64,000 bases of DNA from Glycine soja. Taxonomy: Eukaryota; Streptophyta; Magnoliopsida; Fabales; Fabaceae. Below are positions 10,289 through 22,175 of this stretch, piece after piece. The position numbers and the translations under genes are program-made. Within the stretch, counting starts at the first letter, position 1. Each line of letters starts with the position of its first letter. A model generated the notes under the pieces. The model had not been told where the DNA came from, did not search any database, and saw only the letters and a list, made by a program, of their open reading frames with translations. The DNA is taken from positions 39,106,547 to 39,170,546 of the forward strand of contig NC_041016.1 of the NCBI RefSeq assembly GCF_004193775.1. Reading direction: 5' to 3'.

Positions 10289-11394
10289 GTGAAGGAATCA
10301 AACTTGATTGCTTTTAATTCTTCATCTCTTGTCACTTTCAAGTTTTAAATAATATTTTCTAAAACATTTTCACACTATTCAACAATCAATTTCTCATGAA
10401 AAATCTTTTAAATTTTGAAATTTTCTTCCAAAACAAGTGTTTTAAAAACCAAAAAATAGTTGATAGATGTTTTCTCATCATTTTGTTTTGTTTTCATCTT
10501 GTTTAACAACTACCTCAACCACACTCTTCTTTCTGTCTTGCACCACCCTCTACTAGCTGGCTAGGCAACTTTGTTTAGTAGTATTTTGAAAACTAAAAGC
10601 AGCTTTTAAAATAAAAATCAAACACATCCTTAGTCTTTTAGTATTAATGAAATACTTTTTCACATGCAATTTATCAGACTAGGCCATACTAAACCGTGGG
10701 AGAATGCCATCATGGTCACTATATACCATCATTTTTGTACTCTTCAGCACATTGGTTAGACACTAATCTTCTCTTGATAATCACAGTTTGTAGTGATTAT
10801 GCCATGCCACAGATGTTCAATTATTATACCACTAGTTGCTTGAGGACGAGAAATAATTGTATAGTCCGGAACCACACTACCTATTTATATTTCATCTGAT
10901 CTCTATGTGACACATAGTTGAGTTTTTCAATTTTCAAAAAGAAATTAAAAAATTCAGCTACATGACTGCCAACATTTTCTTGTTATGTTTCTTTCCATTT
11001 ATTATTCTCCTAGAAAAATAGACTAAAGATTATGAGTAAATATTAGGGAGCAAGGAGACAAAATTAAGATGGCCTCATGTTTGTGAAGTACATTAAAAAG
11101 GAGAGTGTTGATTGGGTTACAATGCAAATTATAGATTCTAGATTCTAAATTTATAATATATATTACTTTGAAATTTACTAATTACAAGTGCTTACATGAA
11201 AGTGAAGTCATTTCATTACATTAATATATTTGCAATTGTAAATATTTTAAAGAGCAAGTATACTTTGTTTTTCTTTTGGCTTAATTTTAAAGAGAAAGTA
11301 TACTCAGTTTTTCTTTTATATGTATTGGTTCTTGTGAATTGAGCTTCTAATATTATAGGTGCAATAAAATGAAAAAAGAAAAACCACATTGGTT
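10289..11394. other. Intergenic, no gene seen
   Basis: AT-rich DNA. 10340-10640 looks like one end of a degenerate MITE (TTTGAAAACTAAAAGC and AAACACATCCTTA). No coding frame with support. Confidence 0.4.
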
Positions 11395-11852
11395 ATTGTG
11401 CAAAAACCGTCTTAGAATGGGGTCTCTTCTAAGACGGTTATGATGAAAAACCAACGTTGAAAAGCCCACATTCTAAGATGGTTATGATGTAAAAACCGTC
11501 TTAGAATGTGGGATATTCTAAGATGGTTATGACATCAAAACCATCTTAGAATAACCCCCATTTTAAGATGGTTTTGACGTCATAACCGTCTTAAAATGAC
11601 CCCCATACAAAGACGATTTTGATATCATAACCGTCTTAGAAGAGACCATATTCTAAGATGGTTTCAACGTCACAACCGTCTTTGAATAGGGATCATTCTA
11701 AGACGGTTATGACATCGAAACCATCTTAGAAGGAAACGCTTCTAAGACAGTTGATGAACCATCATCACAAGTGTAACGTCATTCGACGATGACTAAAAAC
11801 CACCATCGAATGTATAAAGAAATCGTCGTTACATTAGTCTTTTCTAGTAGTG
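11395..11852. mobile_element. CACTA (En/Spm) element end with subterminal repeats
   Basis: The right end, reversed, reads CACTACTAGAAAAGACTAAT, a CACTA terminus. Inside it, 11400-11752 is packed with alternating copies of AACCGTCTTAGAAT and its reverse complement ATTCTAAGACGGTT (about nine of each with variants), the subterminal repeats to which CACTA transposase binds. No left CACTA terminus is found, so this is a truncated or non-autonomous copy. The left coordinate is where the repeats begin. Confidence 0.75.
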
Positions 11853-13231
11853 GGACTAAAAAATTGCACCCAATAAAAATTCAAATTTTAATAATTAAAT
11901 AAGCAATTTAAGAGTTTAATAAGATACTTATTTGGCTTATATTAAAATATATATTGGTCAAAGTTTTCTAACATTTCATTTTGATTAAAAATATAAAGGC
12001 TATATTACAATTTTGGTCCCCATTTCATTTTTGATTCGCAATTTTGGTTCTTTAGTATTTTCCTGTAATATTAATTCTCGCATTTTGAAAAACCAATAAT
12101 TTTAACCTAATATTTAATTTTCATACATTTTATTTATATTATTTAGGTTCAATTGAACCTCAAACATAACATATTTCTTTAAGACATCATAAAGAAATAA
12201 TTTAATTAATTAAAATGTAAAAAACAAAAGAAATAATGGTGCGCAAAATTGAGGATTGGATCCAATTTGTGGATTTTTTAAAATGTAAAGATTAAAATAA
12301 CGGAGAAACAAAATAAAGGACAAAAATCACGGATAAAAAATTGAGAGTTACATAAATTATTTCTTCTTTCTTACTTATTATTATATGTAACTAGTGTAAT
12401 AGCATCTGCCATACATGCGCATCAAGTATATAATTTATACAATTTTATAAGGTTTTAATTGGTATGCCCTAATAGTATAATTTTTTATTCCGTCAACCAA
12501 TTACATAAAGTGTAAGTCTTATCCTCATTATCTTAAAAGTCACACGTAGAATGAATTGTGATTATTCAATAATGTAAATAACTTACACCAAAATATATGT
12601 AGCAATTAATCTATTTGTATATTGTTCCTAATAAATTTTAAAATTTTGTTCCTAATAGTTTTTTTTTAACTTCTTGCTCCCTAATATATTTTTTTTTGTC
12701 CCTAAATTTTTTTAGATAACACTTTCAAAAGTTAAACAAGGTTATTTTGATAGTGCTTTAGGGACCAGAAATAAAACAAAATAGTTATTAGGGACCAAAA
12801 AATTAAAAAATTTATTAAAAACCAAAAAAGTAAAATTTGAATATTTATTAGGTAACAAAATCCATTTAAACTAATATTTTTTTATTATTCTTTCTTTCTT
12901 TTTTCACTTCTACCAAACACCTAAATAATCATCTGACTTTTTATTTTTTTCTTTTCTCACCTTTTCCTTTTCTTTTTTAAACCAAAGTGCAAAAGTGTGC
13001 TAAACAACCAAAAATCCACGAAGAAGAAAACACGGCAATAAGAGTGGCATTTTGTTTTGTTTTTTTTCCTTTTTCAGGTCATTTGTATGTAGTCTTGAAG
13101 CTTTAGTTATGCATGGGTTAAGCATGGGTCTTTTTATTCCTACCTCCATTTTTATCATCTTCCATTTTTTTAATTTGTTAAATTACAAATTTATCCTTTA
13201 ATTACCCATAGTCTTTTAAAGTATTGTCATC
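11853..13231. other. AT-rich intergenic with two fold-back repeats
   Basis: About 12005-12350 has inverted arms (ATTTTGGTCCCCATTTCATT against AATGTAAAGATTAAAATAACG and so on). About 12622-12850 has clearer arms (GTTCCTAATAGTTTT against AAAATAGTTATTAGGGACC). Both look like degenerate MITEs; boundaries and TSDs could not be set. No gene is seen. Confidence 0.4.
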
Positions 13232-13754
13232 CATAGTTTTAAAACTTGGACCAATCATCTACTCAATTGATATACTGGGTCGCTAGTTAAACTAGTAGAT
13301 CAATAATTGTGTTGCATGAATCGATATAATTAAAAGAAAATTAAATAAATGTATAGATACATTATATTTCACATCTAGTTCCCAACATTGTCTTGTAGCT
13401 TAGTGGATAGTCGTCAACCACCTGAGATTGAAGTCATAAGATTGACACCATTGGGTGTTAATCGTGTTTTTTTTAAAATAAAGGCAACATATGGAAACAC
13501 ATCTCCCTAGCCCACAACAACACTTCTCCCAAGCCCGCAATGCGTGTCTCAAGCCAACACAACAACAAGGTGTCTCTCAAATACAAATCGGTCTAAGTTC
13601 GAGCTTTTAGGTTGGTTATTCATTTGAAAAATCCGCTAGATTGCACTAGTTCCAACCAAACCAATTGCACAAATAATCAAATATCTGGCTCGAACCGACG
13701 ATACCACTGATTCCTAGTCTGATGGGTCAGTCCGAGTCATTTTTCAAAACTATG
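13232..13754. mobile_element. Short TIR element, possibly hAT-like
   Basis: It begins CATAGTTTTAAAACTTGGACC and ends with the inverted form (GGTCAGTCCGAGTC...AAAACTATG). The ends and the (G)GACC/GGTC-rich interior resemble 30732-31136 and 32897 onward, so it is a dispersed family. No 8-bp target duplication is evident and no transposase is encoded. Around 13388-13450 is a tRNA-like stretch (TAGCTTAGTGGAT) that could be a SINE head, but no good B box follows. Confidence 0.5.
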
Positions 13755-15254
13755 TTTTTACCCTTTTCTCCATCCCCTTTCACCTTCTTCCTCCTATTGA
13801 CCCTACCCCCTCCCTTCTTCATCTCATACCCCCGTGTTTGTAACATTGTGATTTTTGTAATGCTTAATTAAGGGCTTTAATTAGATTGCAAGAGTAATTA
13901 AATTTAATTTAAGTGTTGTTGTTGTTAGAGATAGGGGTAGCAACATGAACAACATAAAGACTAAAGCTTGAAGCTTAGAGAAAAGCTTGAAAAAGTTTTA
14001 TCTTTTACATGCCCAACTCCCTTGAGTGGCACTTGTATTGGTTGTTATATTGAATGTTGCATCTTAGTTCATATCATATCTTTTGTGCATCATGCATCAT
14101 CATGAGTAAGTGAGAAGAAAAATTTCTAAGTTAGAAAATTTTCTTCATAAGGCAAAACTCTCTATTTTAATCGATTACAATCTTATCGTAATCAATTACA
14201 CAAGTTGTCTGAAGCATGCAGAGTTATGTCTCATATAATTTTAATTGATTACAACCTTATCATAATCAATTACATAATTGCTTTTGAGACAATGATTGAT
14301 TTATTTAGGAGCCTTTGTTTTAATCGATTACCATGCGATATAATCGATTACTTCTCTTTCTATAAGTGTTTCAGAAGTGAACAAGAACACTTTAATCGAT
14401 TACTTTGAATATCTAATCAATTACATTGTTCTTATGTTGTTTCCAGGTGTTTGGAAGAACACTTTAACCGATTAAGAAGACAATCTAATCGATTACTTAA
14501 TTGAATTAATCGATTACCTTGTAGATTTAATCGATTACGGGCGGTTATAACTGTTTTCTCTATGAATAACCAACTTGTGTTCTCTTCTAAACAATATCGA
14601 AAATAAAACAATATGCCTCTAAATGAGCTAAGATTACGTGTTGCTATTAGTTAAAGAAAGAAGAAAAGAAAAGTGCTAAGAAAAATTAACTCACACCTTC
14701 AAATCTTTTTATTGTGAAGATCTTTTGCGGAAAGGATTGATCAGGTTGTGTCTATCTTTACTCTTGGTTTTCATGTATGGTTTTACACATCTTTTTGTTT
14801 CTACATGAATCGCTTAGGGCATGCTAGGATAGGTGTTTCTAGTTTGGGTTAAGAGTAGGACTCTCTTAAGCTCTTATTCACAAAGGACCCTAGTGTTGGG
14901 TGCCTAAGTCTCTTTTTCTAGGGTGGGAACTATAGATTGGTTGTGATTGCTTGTAAGGATTCTTTATGCATGGTGAAAATCTAATTGTAGTTTTGGATTA
15001 GATAACTAGATTAGCTTCTCTAGTGATAGAAAGTGAACCAGTATAAAAAGGTTGTGTATCTCTTATCTTGATTTGTTCTTTATCTCTCATTCTTGTATTA
15101 ATCAGTTTTCTAAAAATTTTAAGGGTATATCTTTGTGAAAGAAAGAACTTTAATGAAGGATCTTGTACAAAGAGTGGATTGATTAAGTATTGATTGAGTT
15201 TGATTTATGAAAAGTTTTGTGATACGATCCGTACAAAAGTTTTTGTAACTCTGG
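13755..15254 (+). repeat. Left part of a Ty1/copia-like LTR with TAATCGATTA motifs
   Basis: No coding region. 14167-14540 holds about ten copies or variants of TAATCGATTAC. The region joins, across the solo LTR at 15255-16856, to 16857-16966, which contains a C-run (CACCTCCCCCCTC) some 45 bases before an end in CA. The same C-run position is seen in the defined copia LTRs at 20481 and 56691. I therefore read about 13900-16966 as one old plus-strand copia LTR; its outer start is not defined. Confidence 0.45.
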
Positions 15255-16856
15255 TGTCATACCCTAATTTCGTCCGGGGATTATTACTTGATGACATGCA
15301 ACCTTTGGTTAGCCGCTTTGAGATACTTGGCGTCCTTTGTTGCACAATAAATGAAGTCCTGAGACGTCTCAGAAATTAAAAGGAAGCAGGCTTGCGCGAT
15401 CCGTGAAATTCCGTAATGTGACGGAAGTCGAAAAGAGGTGTTTTTGCGCAATCCGTGAGTTTCAGTAACTTCTTCGAAAGCTAAAAAAGAGTAAATACGT
15501 AATCCGTAAGGATTCGTAACCTTGCGGAAGGAAAATAAGTATCGTTACGAAATTCGTAAAGTTTCGTAACGTTACGGAAAAAGAATTACCAAAAAAATAG
15601 AAGGGGGGTGTATTTAGTAAAAAGGGGGGTGCAAATAGCAATCTGGCCCACTTGGGCCTTCCAGATCCTTCCTCCAGAAGGCTGTTGCTTCTGGAGGAAG
15701 CAACCTTGCTCGCCTGGGCGAGCTGGGTGGCAAGCTTCTCTCCTATTTGGCTATAAATAGGGGGAGAAGTGAAGAAGAAAGGGGTTCAGCCTTCTTGGCA
15801 CTTCTCTCGCTCTCGAAATTGCTGAGGAAAATTATTTCCGTGAAGAAAATCCAAGCCGAGGCGCTTCCGTAACGTTTTCGTGAGTAATTACGCGAAGATT
15901 CTCGACCGTTCTTCAACATTCATCGTTCGTTCTTCGTTTTCTTCAGTCTTCAACGGGTAAGTACCTCAAACCGAGCTTTTCAATTCATTCTGTGTACCCG
16001 TGGTGGTCCACATTTTGTTTCATGTATTTTTATTCTCGTTTTCATTCGCTTTTTATACCCCCTTTTGACGTGCTTAAGCCATTTATTTAAGTCATTTCTC
16101 GCTTAATCTAAAAATAAAATAAATTTCCATCGATCGTTTGAATTGTATCATCCGTTAATTTTGGTTAAAATGAATTTCGACCGTTCGGTCGTGCCGTAAC
16201 CACGTTGGAAATCAAAAAAGAGGTAAAATAATAATATAATAATAAAAAAATATCTTTTAGTAAAGTAAAGCGAAAAATCAATCGGACGTTTTCTCTTTGG
16301 GATTTCTCATTCTTAATTGAATTGACTAATAACTAAAGTGAAACTAAGGCTAAAATCAAACTCGCCTAGTCAAGCTCGTCCACAAAAATAGGTTTTTGAA
16401 AGTCTGTCATTTCAGTTTCTTACTAAGTAAAAAGGATCATTTTTAAGGTCCAACGCCTTAAAATGATCACCCCTCAAAGTAAAAAGAATCGCTTGATTCA
16501 CGCTTAAGAAAGAACTACGTAAGTTTGATTTCCTCTTCGATGGAGGGTACTTAGGAGCAAAAGCCCCGCTTTTGTCGACCTCAAAAAATAAAAAGAAATA
16601 AAAGTTAAGATAACACAATTCCATAATTCTAAAAAATAGGCTGTTGTCCTTTGAGACAAACGTGAGAGGTGCTAATACCTTCCTCAAGCGTAAATACAAT
16701 TCCCGAACTTAGAATTTTCATTTTGACCGGTTTCCTTCAGTTTTCCCGACGTTTTCCACAAATAAACGTTGGTGGCGACTCCGCGCACCTTTCCTCCTTT
16801 GGAAAGCGCACCCGTGAGCCTCGCCTCGCACGCCCGCAAAAGGGCACGTTGCAACA
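15255..16856 (+). mobile_element. Solo LTR of an Ogre/Tat-like element, TSD TCTGG
   Basis: It starts TGTCATACCCTAATTTCGTC and ends GTTGCAACA. It is flanked by perfect 5-bp duplications TCTGG (15250-15254 and 16857-16861) and has no internal region, so it arose by LTR-LTR recombination. The sequence is homologous to the Ogre LTRs at 34839-36599 and 42558-44216, including several CGTAAnnTTACGG motifs, a TATA-like TATAAATAG near 15751 and the conserved CGACTCCGCGCAC block near the end. It splits a copia LTR remnant. Confidence 0.92.
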
Positions 16857-17151
16857 TCTGGTTTTAAAAGTTCATTTTATTTTGAAAACCAATTCACCTC
16901 CCCCCTCTGGATTTGTTGAGTACCATCATCTTTTTTCAGTTGTCTACTTGGCAAGCGTACCAAGTTGAAACACAAGTAGTATAAAACGATAAGATTATCA
17001 AATTCCACAAAGATTATGCTTGTACTTGGTAGTTATGTATAGAACTAATAATAAGTAATTAAAGAATGGAAAAGGGTTTTGTGCATTAGAGACAATATTT
17101 AACGGAAATAAATGTGAGACTTAATAACAAAGTATATGAAGAGAAGACAAA
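16857..17151. other. Copia LTR tail and unclassified repeat
   Basis: 16857-16966 is the tail of the copia LTR described at 13755. 16967-17151 (GGCAAGCGTACCAAGTTG...) is an unclassified repeat that continues after the solo LTR at 19980. Confidence 0.4.
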
Positions 17152-18767
17152 TGTAACACCCTGAGATATTATAAGTTATAAATCGATGTTTAATTGTATT
17201 TATTGTGTTATTTGACTATATGATACACTTGAATGAGTTGAAATTTGCCTTGAACTAGTCATGTGTGAATTTATTGATATAGATGTTGAATTATGTGGAA
17301 TTTTGTTGAGCTAAGTTGAAAGTATGAGATTTTAGATTTTACCAAAACCTAGTTCAGTGAAATCATGATATCGGATTCATTAACCGTTGGATCGTCTTAA
17401 AGTTTTGTCTGGACATCTCTAAGATACGTTGATACAGTTTAACCGTTGGGATCTTGAAAATAATAACTTTTAGTCTCCCACTAAGCGAGAATGGCGCGCT
17501 AAGCGCAATTCCAACTGAGGGGAATTGCGCTGAGCGGCCCAAAGGTGCGCTAAGCGAGCCCTAGTGCAAGGAGGGGGATGCGCTAAGCCTAAATTCTTGT
17601 GGTAAGTGCAAGAAGTGGACTTTGGCTTAGTGTGACAGGCCCGCTAAGCGAAAATTGTAGGTTATAAATACATCCTCAGCGTGAAAAACACGATTTTCAC
17701 TCTCCTCTTCTCCCAAAAACGTCTCCCAAACCCTAAAACCTCATTTTTCACCACCCAAGACCACCGGTGGCCGCCGTTGCTTGCCGTTGGACCCCCACAA
17801 TAAGAGGAACACTTTAATCGGAGCAGAATCCTCCTCAAAGATTCGATGGAGAAAATCCCTCAATCCTCCATTTCAAAGTTTCTCTATGGTAATCTTGACT
17901 TCTAAGCCTTCTCCTAGCTAGTTTGAGTTCCTTTTAGTGTCGCTTATGTGTTGGGTACTGTAATAGGGTGTTTTTACACTTCCTTTGAAAAACCCTAGAG
18001 AATGAGACATTGTAAAAGTTATCTTTTTATTTTTGCGACATTCACTGAACCCCGGTCACATTGGCATGACCAGAATTTCAAAATGATGTTTCCATTTGTA
18101 GAATCCGAAACACCCCTCATCCCTTTATGTTTTGACAGGGGTATTTGACCCTGAATGTTACCTTTGACCTTGTTTTTGAAATCCATACTAAATTCCTTTC
18201 GTTTTGGCATAATAGAGACTTGCGTTGGACTGACAAGCACGAACGAGAGAGAGACCTCTAAGTGACGGAAAGAGGAACCAACGGGGAGCTCACAATAGGT
18301 GAGGGGAGTTATTATAAAATTTACCGTTTTGACACCATAGTTAGGGTCAGGGAACCTAGCTATGAGAATATCTGCTTGTCCCTGTTGCATGCTGATTTTC
18401 TTTCAAGAAAACTATGTTTTTAACAAATGGGATGCAATATATCTATTGTTGATGAATAACATTATTTTTTATTAAACTTGTGTTGTTTAAAGACCTGGGA
18501 GTGTGAACCTCAGCCACGAAAAATATATTTGTATGCGAAATGGTACTTATTGTTGATGTTGCTATTGGTGACTTTAATTGATATGTGGTGATGTTGATAT
18601 TTACGATGATATTGATTTGAGATGACATTGTTAATGGTGATCATGTCAGCATGAATTGATGTTATTATTGATGGTTATGTCAATATGGAATGAGGTTGTT
18701 GTGGTTATTGGTGATGTCATTGAAATGGAATGTTGATGATGTTGGAAATGCATTGACAAGTGCATGT

Positions 18768-19024
18768 TGTGTATGTTCGTGGGGGGCAGAGTGCACTGAC
18801 CTTGTCGGATGGCCCATTCATAGGGGACAAGCGTGGTTAAAGAATCTAAGCATTTATGAGGGGATGCTTAGGCGCTTTAATTGGTCCATGGTCTTTGGCA
18901 CTTGCTTTTGGCCACGTTCATACGTCGTATGTAGTGTATGTTCATGGGGGGGTGGTTAAAGAATCTGAGCATTACTGAGGGGATGCTTAGGAGCTTTAAT
19001 TCATCCATGGTCATCGTACTTGAT
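18768..19024 (+). repeat. Internal duplication in the 2.8-kb solo LTR
   Basis: Two copies share GTGTATGTTCRTGGGGGG, GGTTAAAGAATCT, GAGGGGATGCTTAGG and TCCATGGTC, offset by about 165 bp. This is a small tandem duplication inside the LTR. Confidence 0.7.
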
Positions 19025-19800
19025 GATGCCCATGTTTCATACCTCATATGACACGGAAAATAGTATAAACTGTGGCAGTATGTACTTTGTACTAGGGGGT
19101 GTGTCACCTGGTAGGGAACTCCTTGTGGCCCCAGGTTGATCACCTAGGGGGGGAAGGGAGTTACGATGCACGACTGGGTGGCCTCGACAAATACTGCATG
19201 GTTTCCTAAGTGAGGTGTCGTGTAGACACACTTAGGGCTATTTCCTTGGTATTGGATACGGTACGTACCACATTGCATCTGAGAGTTGAGGTCAGGTGCA
19301 TGCATCATTCTGAGCAGTCTTGATTGGATCCATGGATGGATGATGAATAATTGTTGAATGTGGGTGTTGAATAATGAATGTTGTGTAAGCTCATGATGTT
19401 TGCTTATGTTTTCTTGCTAATTGTGATTATTTGGATTTAACATTGGTTCTTTTTATAATGAACTCACCCTTGCAATTTTGTATCGTGTGGTTGATACCTG
19501 TGATGATTGCGAACCTTGTTCGTGGGAGCAGAATGACAACAGTAGGATGCAGGGATGAGATTCTGTTGAGGAGCCGCCAAGCCGACGTGATGACATTGGG
19601 ATTATTTTGGGGAGAGAGTTGTGTTTTGTTAATCAACTCCTCCATAGTGGTTAGTGATTTCTTTTGTTGGATTAAGGATGTAAATCACATATTTAATTAT
19701 ATCTACGAATTGATTTAATCTTCATTATGTGTATGATGTGTACTAAACTACTATATTAATATTCATGTATTCAGTTAAACATTGGTGCGTGTTTGGGAAA

Positions 19801-19801
19801 C

Positions 19802-19851
<50 letters not shown>

Positions 19852-19858
19852 GTGTGTG
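19801..19858 (+). repeat. (TA)n(TG)n microsatellite
   Basis: ATATATATAT followed by a run of TG dinucleotides with one C interruption. Simple sequence repeat within the solo LTR. Confidence 0.95.
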
Positions 19859-19984
19859 AAATTCAAATTTACCATGATTTTCATAAGCAAAATAATGGAG
19901 TTTTCATAAAAGAAAGAAAAAGAATTAATTTTCCAGTTATTAGAGTGGTGATATCGTAGCGACAAGGCGGGTCGTTACAACAAA

Positions 19985-20480
19985 TGCTTGGAAATAAATG
20001 ATGATCAAACCATAAATATATGAATAAGCACAAGGATGAATAATAATAACAACATTATATTAAAAGATAGTTTAGAATCATTACATCATGGAGAGTTTAG
20101 GAATACAGAGCACCCAACACGATGGAGTTTTAGTCTCTCATTGTCATGAAGGGCTTACAGATAGCTAGATACAAGTATAGGGGATTTAATGGAAGAAGAA
20201 TGGAGTGAAATGGATCGGCTAGAGCTTCAGAAATGGATTTTTCTTGAACCAAAGATGGACTGGAATGCTTCTCCTTATGTTTCTTCGTTGTTAAGCTCCC
20301 TTGTTACTTTTGAATATGTTTCCTTTTATAAGGAAATGTGCCTCCTTGTTGGCCAGTCAGAGCACGCCTGTGCGCTTAGCGCGGTGCTCACGCGAAGTGC
20401 ATATGTTCGTTGGATGGCAAGTGGATCCATGCGAAGTCTCAAGTTTGAGTGCTTAGCAAGCTTGCCTGTGATGGATATCT
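19985..20480. other. Unclassified repeat hosting neighbouring insertions
   Basis: It continues the sequence interrupted at 17151. A GC-richer part (20340-20470) has GCGCTTAGCGCGG-like motifs of the kind found in gypsy LTRs. The 101-codon frame at 20189-20494 has no recognisable match. Confidence 0.35.
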
Positions 20481-21556
20481 TGTTAGACAAATGACCTCAG
20501 TTATCTTAAGAAGGGGGGGTTGAATTAAGATAACAAGAACTATTCCCCAATTTAAAATTTCGCTCTCTCTTTTTAGATTAACAATGCACCCTTAACATGA
20601 ATTACTCAAAAGACAATTCAGAATAAACTTCTTTAAAGGCAAAAGATAAATAGAAATAAATAAAAGAAGTTTAAGGGAAGAGAGAAATGAAAACTTGATT
20701 TATACTGGTTCGGTCACTTCCTGTGCCTACGTCCAGTCCTCAAGCAACCCACTTGAGATTTTCCACTCTCTTTGTAAAATCCTTTTACAAAGTCTGAATC
20801 ACACAGGGACAACCCTTCCCTTGTGTTCATGAATCCTTTATAACAAGAGACCCTCGGTCTCTTAACCCCTTTTCAAAAGTAAAAAGAAAAGAAGAAGAAA
20901 TCTCTCTTGAAAGAGACAGATTGTACAATGAAGATCAATCACAATTCCTTATTTGAATATGCAAGTGTTTGACCAAGGAATCTTTAAGAGGATAAGACAT
21001 TTCAATTTAGAAAAACTCTCTTAATCTTTTGAGAGGATAAAACTTTTTGGGCAATCAAAAACTCTCTCTTAATTCGTGTTTCCAAGTCACATATAAATAG
21101 ACCTTTGATGGCCATTCATAACCCATTTGAATAGATGTGACTCTTGAAAGTTATTTTCAGGAAATCTACTCTGGTAATCGATTACAATATTTGTGTAATC
21201 GATTACAGGTTTTAATATTTGAATTAAAACGTTTATTAACTGCTGGTAATCGATTACCAATATGGTGTAATCAATTACACAGTCTAAAATTTGAATTCAA
21301 ATATTTAGTAGCTGTTGTAAACCATTTTTGGCCACTGGTAATCGAGTACATCCTCTGGTAATCGATTACCAGAGAGTAAATCTCTTGAAAAACACTTTTT
21401 AACTCAAATTACTTGGCCAAACCTTTTGCTAAATCAATTAGGAATTCCCTTCCTAAAATACTAGTGATCATCTTGATGTTGTGGCTTGTATTCTTGAATC
21501 ATTTGCATCAAATCATCATGATCATCATCAAAACGTCAAAGTCATTTGCTTCTACA
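20481..21556 (-). repeat. 3' LTR of copia element
   Basis: 1076 bp, TGTTAGACA to GCTTCTACA on the plus strand. In element sense the U3 part holds TAATCGATTA palindromes (21174-21374), then a TATA box (TATTTATA near 21092), and the tail holds a C-run (AACCCCCCCTTCTTAAG) 40 bases before the end. The first 610 bases match 25251-25868 almost exactly. Confidence 0.9.
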
Positions 21557-21570
21557 ATCTCCCCCTTTTT
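21557..21570 (-). other. Polypurine tract
   Basis: Read on the minus strand, AAAAAGGGGGAGAT abuts the 3' LTR start TGTAGAAGC. It primes plus-strand DNA synthesis in LTR elements and confirms orientation. Confidence 0.85.
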
Positions 21571-22175
21571 GATGATGACAATATAAGTCCTGAAATCAAG
21601 ATTCAAGCAAACAATGTATATATATAAAATTTGCGTTTACTCCCCCTATGTTTTGGAATTGATGATCACTTGATTTATAAATTTTATCACTTGATTTCTA
21701 AGCTTTTTGATCATCATCAAAACACCAAAGATCTTCTACAATCTCCCCCTTTTTGATAATGACAATCCCTGAAATCAAGACAAACCATATACAAGATGAT
21801 AGCACATTCACACAGCCCTTACTCCCCCTATCTTTTGGCATGTATGCCTATGCCTAACTTTAATGAGTTTAATTGATTTCTAACCCAAGTTATGCCTAAC
21901 TTTAATGAGTTTAATTGATTTCTAACCCAAGTTCTCTCCCCCTTTGGCAACATAAAAAAGAACTAAACAACATAATCAAAATCCAAACAGAGCCAAACAT
22001 TAAACCAAAATAAATCCATACATTGTCATAACCAACCAAAGCAAAGTCCAGAAATATAATAATAGTGCAAGAGTATGATAACTAGAGTAACAAAAAGCCA
22101 AATACACGGCGATAAAACAAAGTACTAATAATACTTAATTACTAATAAGACTTAGTCATAATAATAACAATTAAG
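21571..22175 (-). other. 3' untranslated region of copia element
   Basis: Non-coding between accessory ORF and PPT. It contains two near repeats: TCTACAATCTCCCCC occurs again at 21735, and ATGCCTAACTTTAATGAG occurs twice (21851, 21893). The second ACAATCTCCCCC looks like a decayed extra PPT. Confidence 0.6.

Larger units (their letters stand above)
17152..19979. mobile_element. 2.8-kb solo LTR, TSD ACAAA
   Basis: The ends are TGTAACACCCTGAG and GGGTCGTTACA, with perfect flanking duplications ACAAA (17147-17151, 19980-19984) and no internal region. This is a long LTR typical of some Ty3/gypsy families, but I cannot name the family. It contains CGCTAAGCG-type repeats (17480-17660), a roughly 100-bp segment duplicated at 18768-18902 and 18933-19024, and a (TA)n(TG)n microsatellite at about 19801-19858. 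The short frames inside have no protein support. Confidence 0.9.

Noticed and set aside
13388..13450. tRNA gene or SINE head (TAGCTTAGTGGAT)
   Set aside because: Only an A-box-like word is present. No B box, no cloverleaf and no 3' tail could be drawn.
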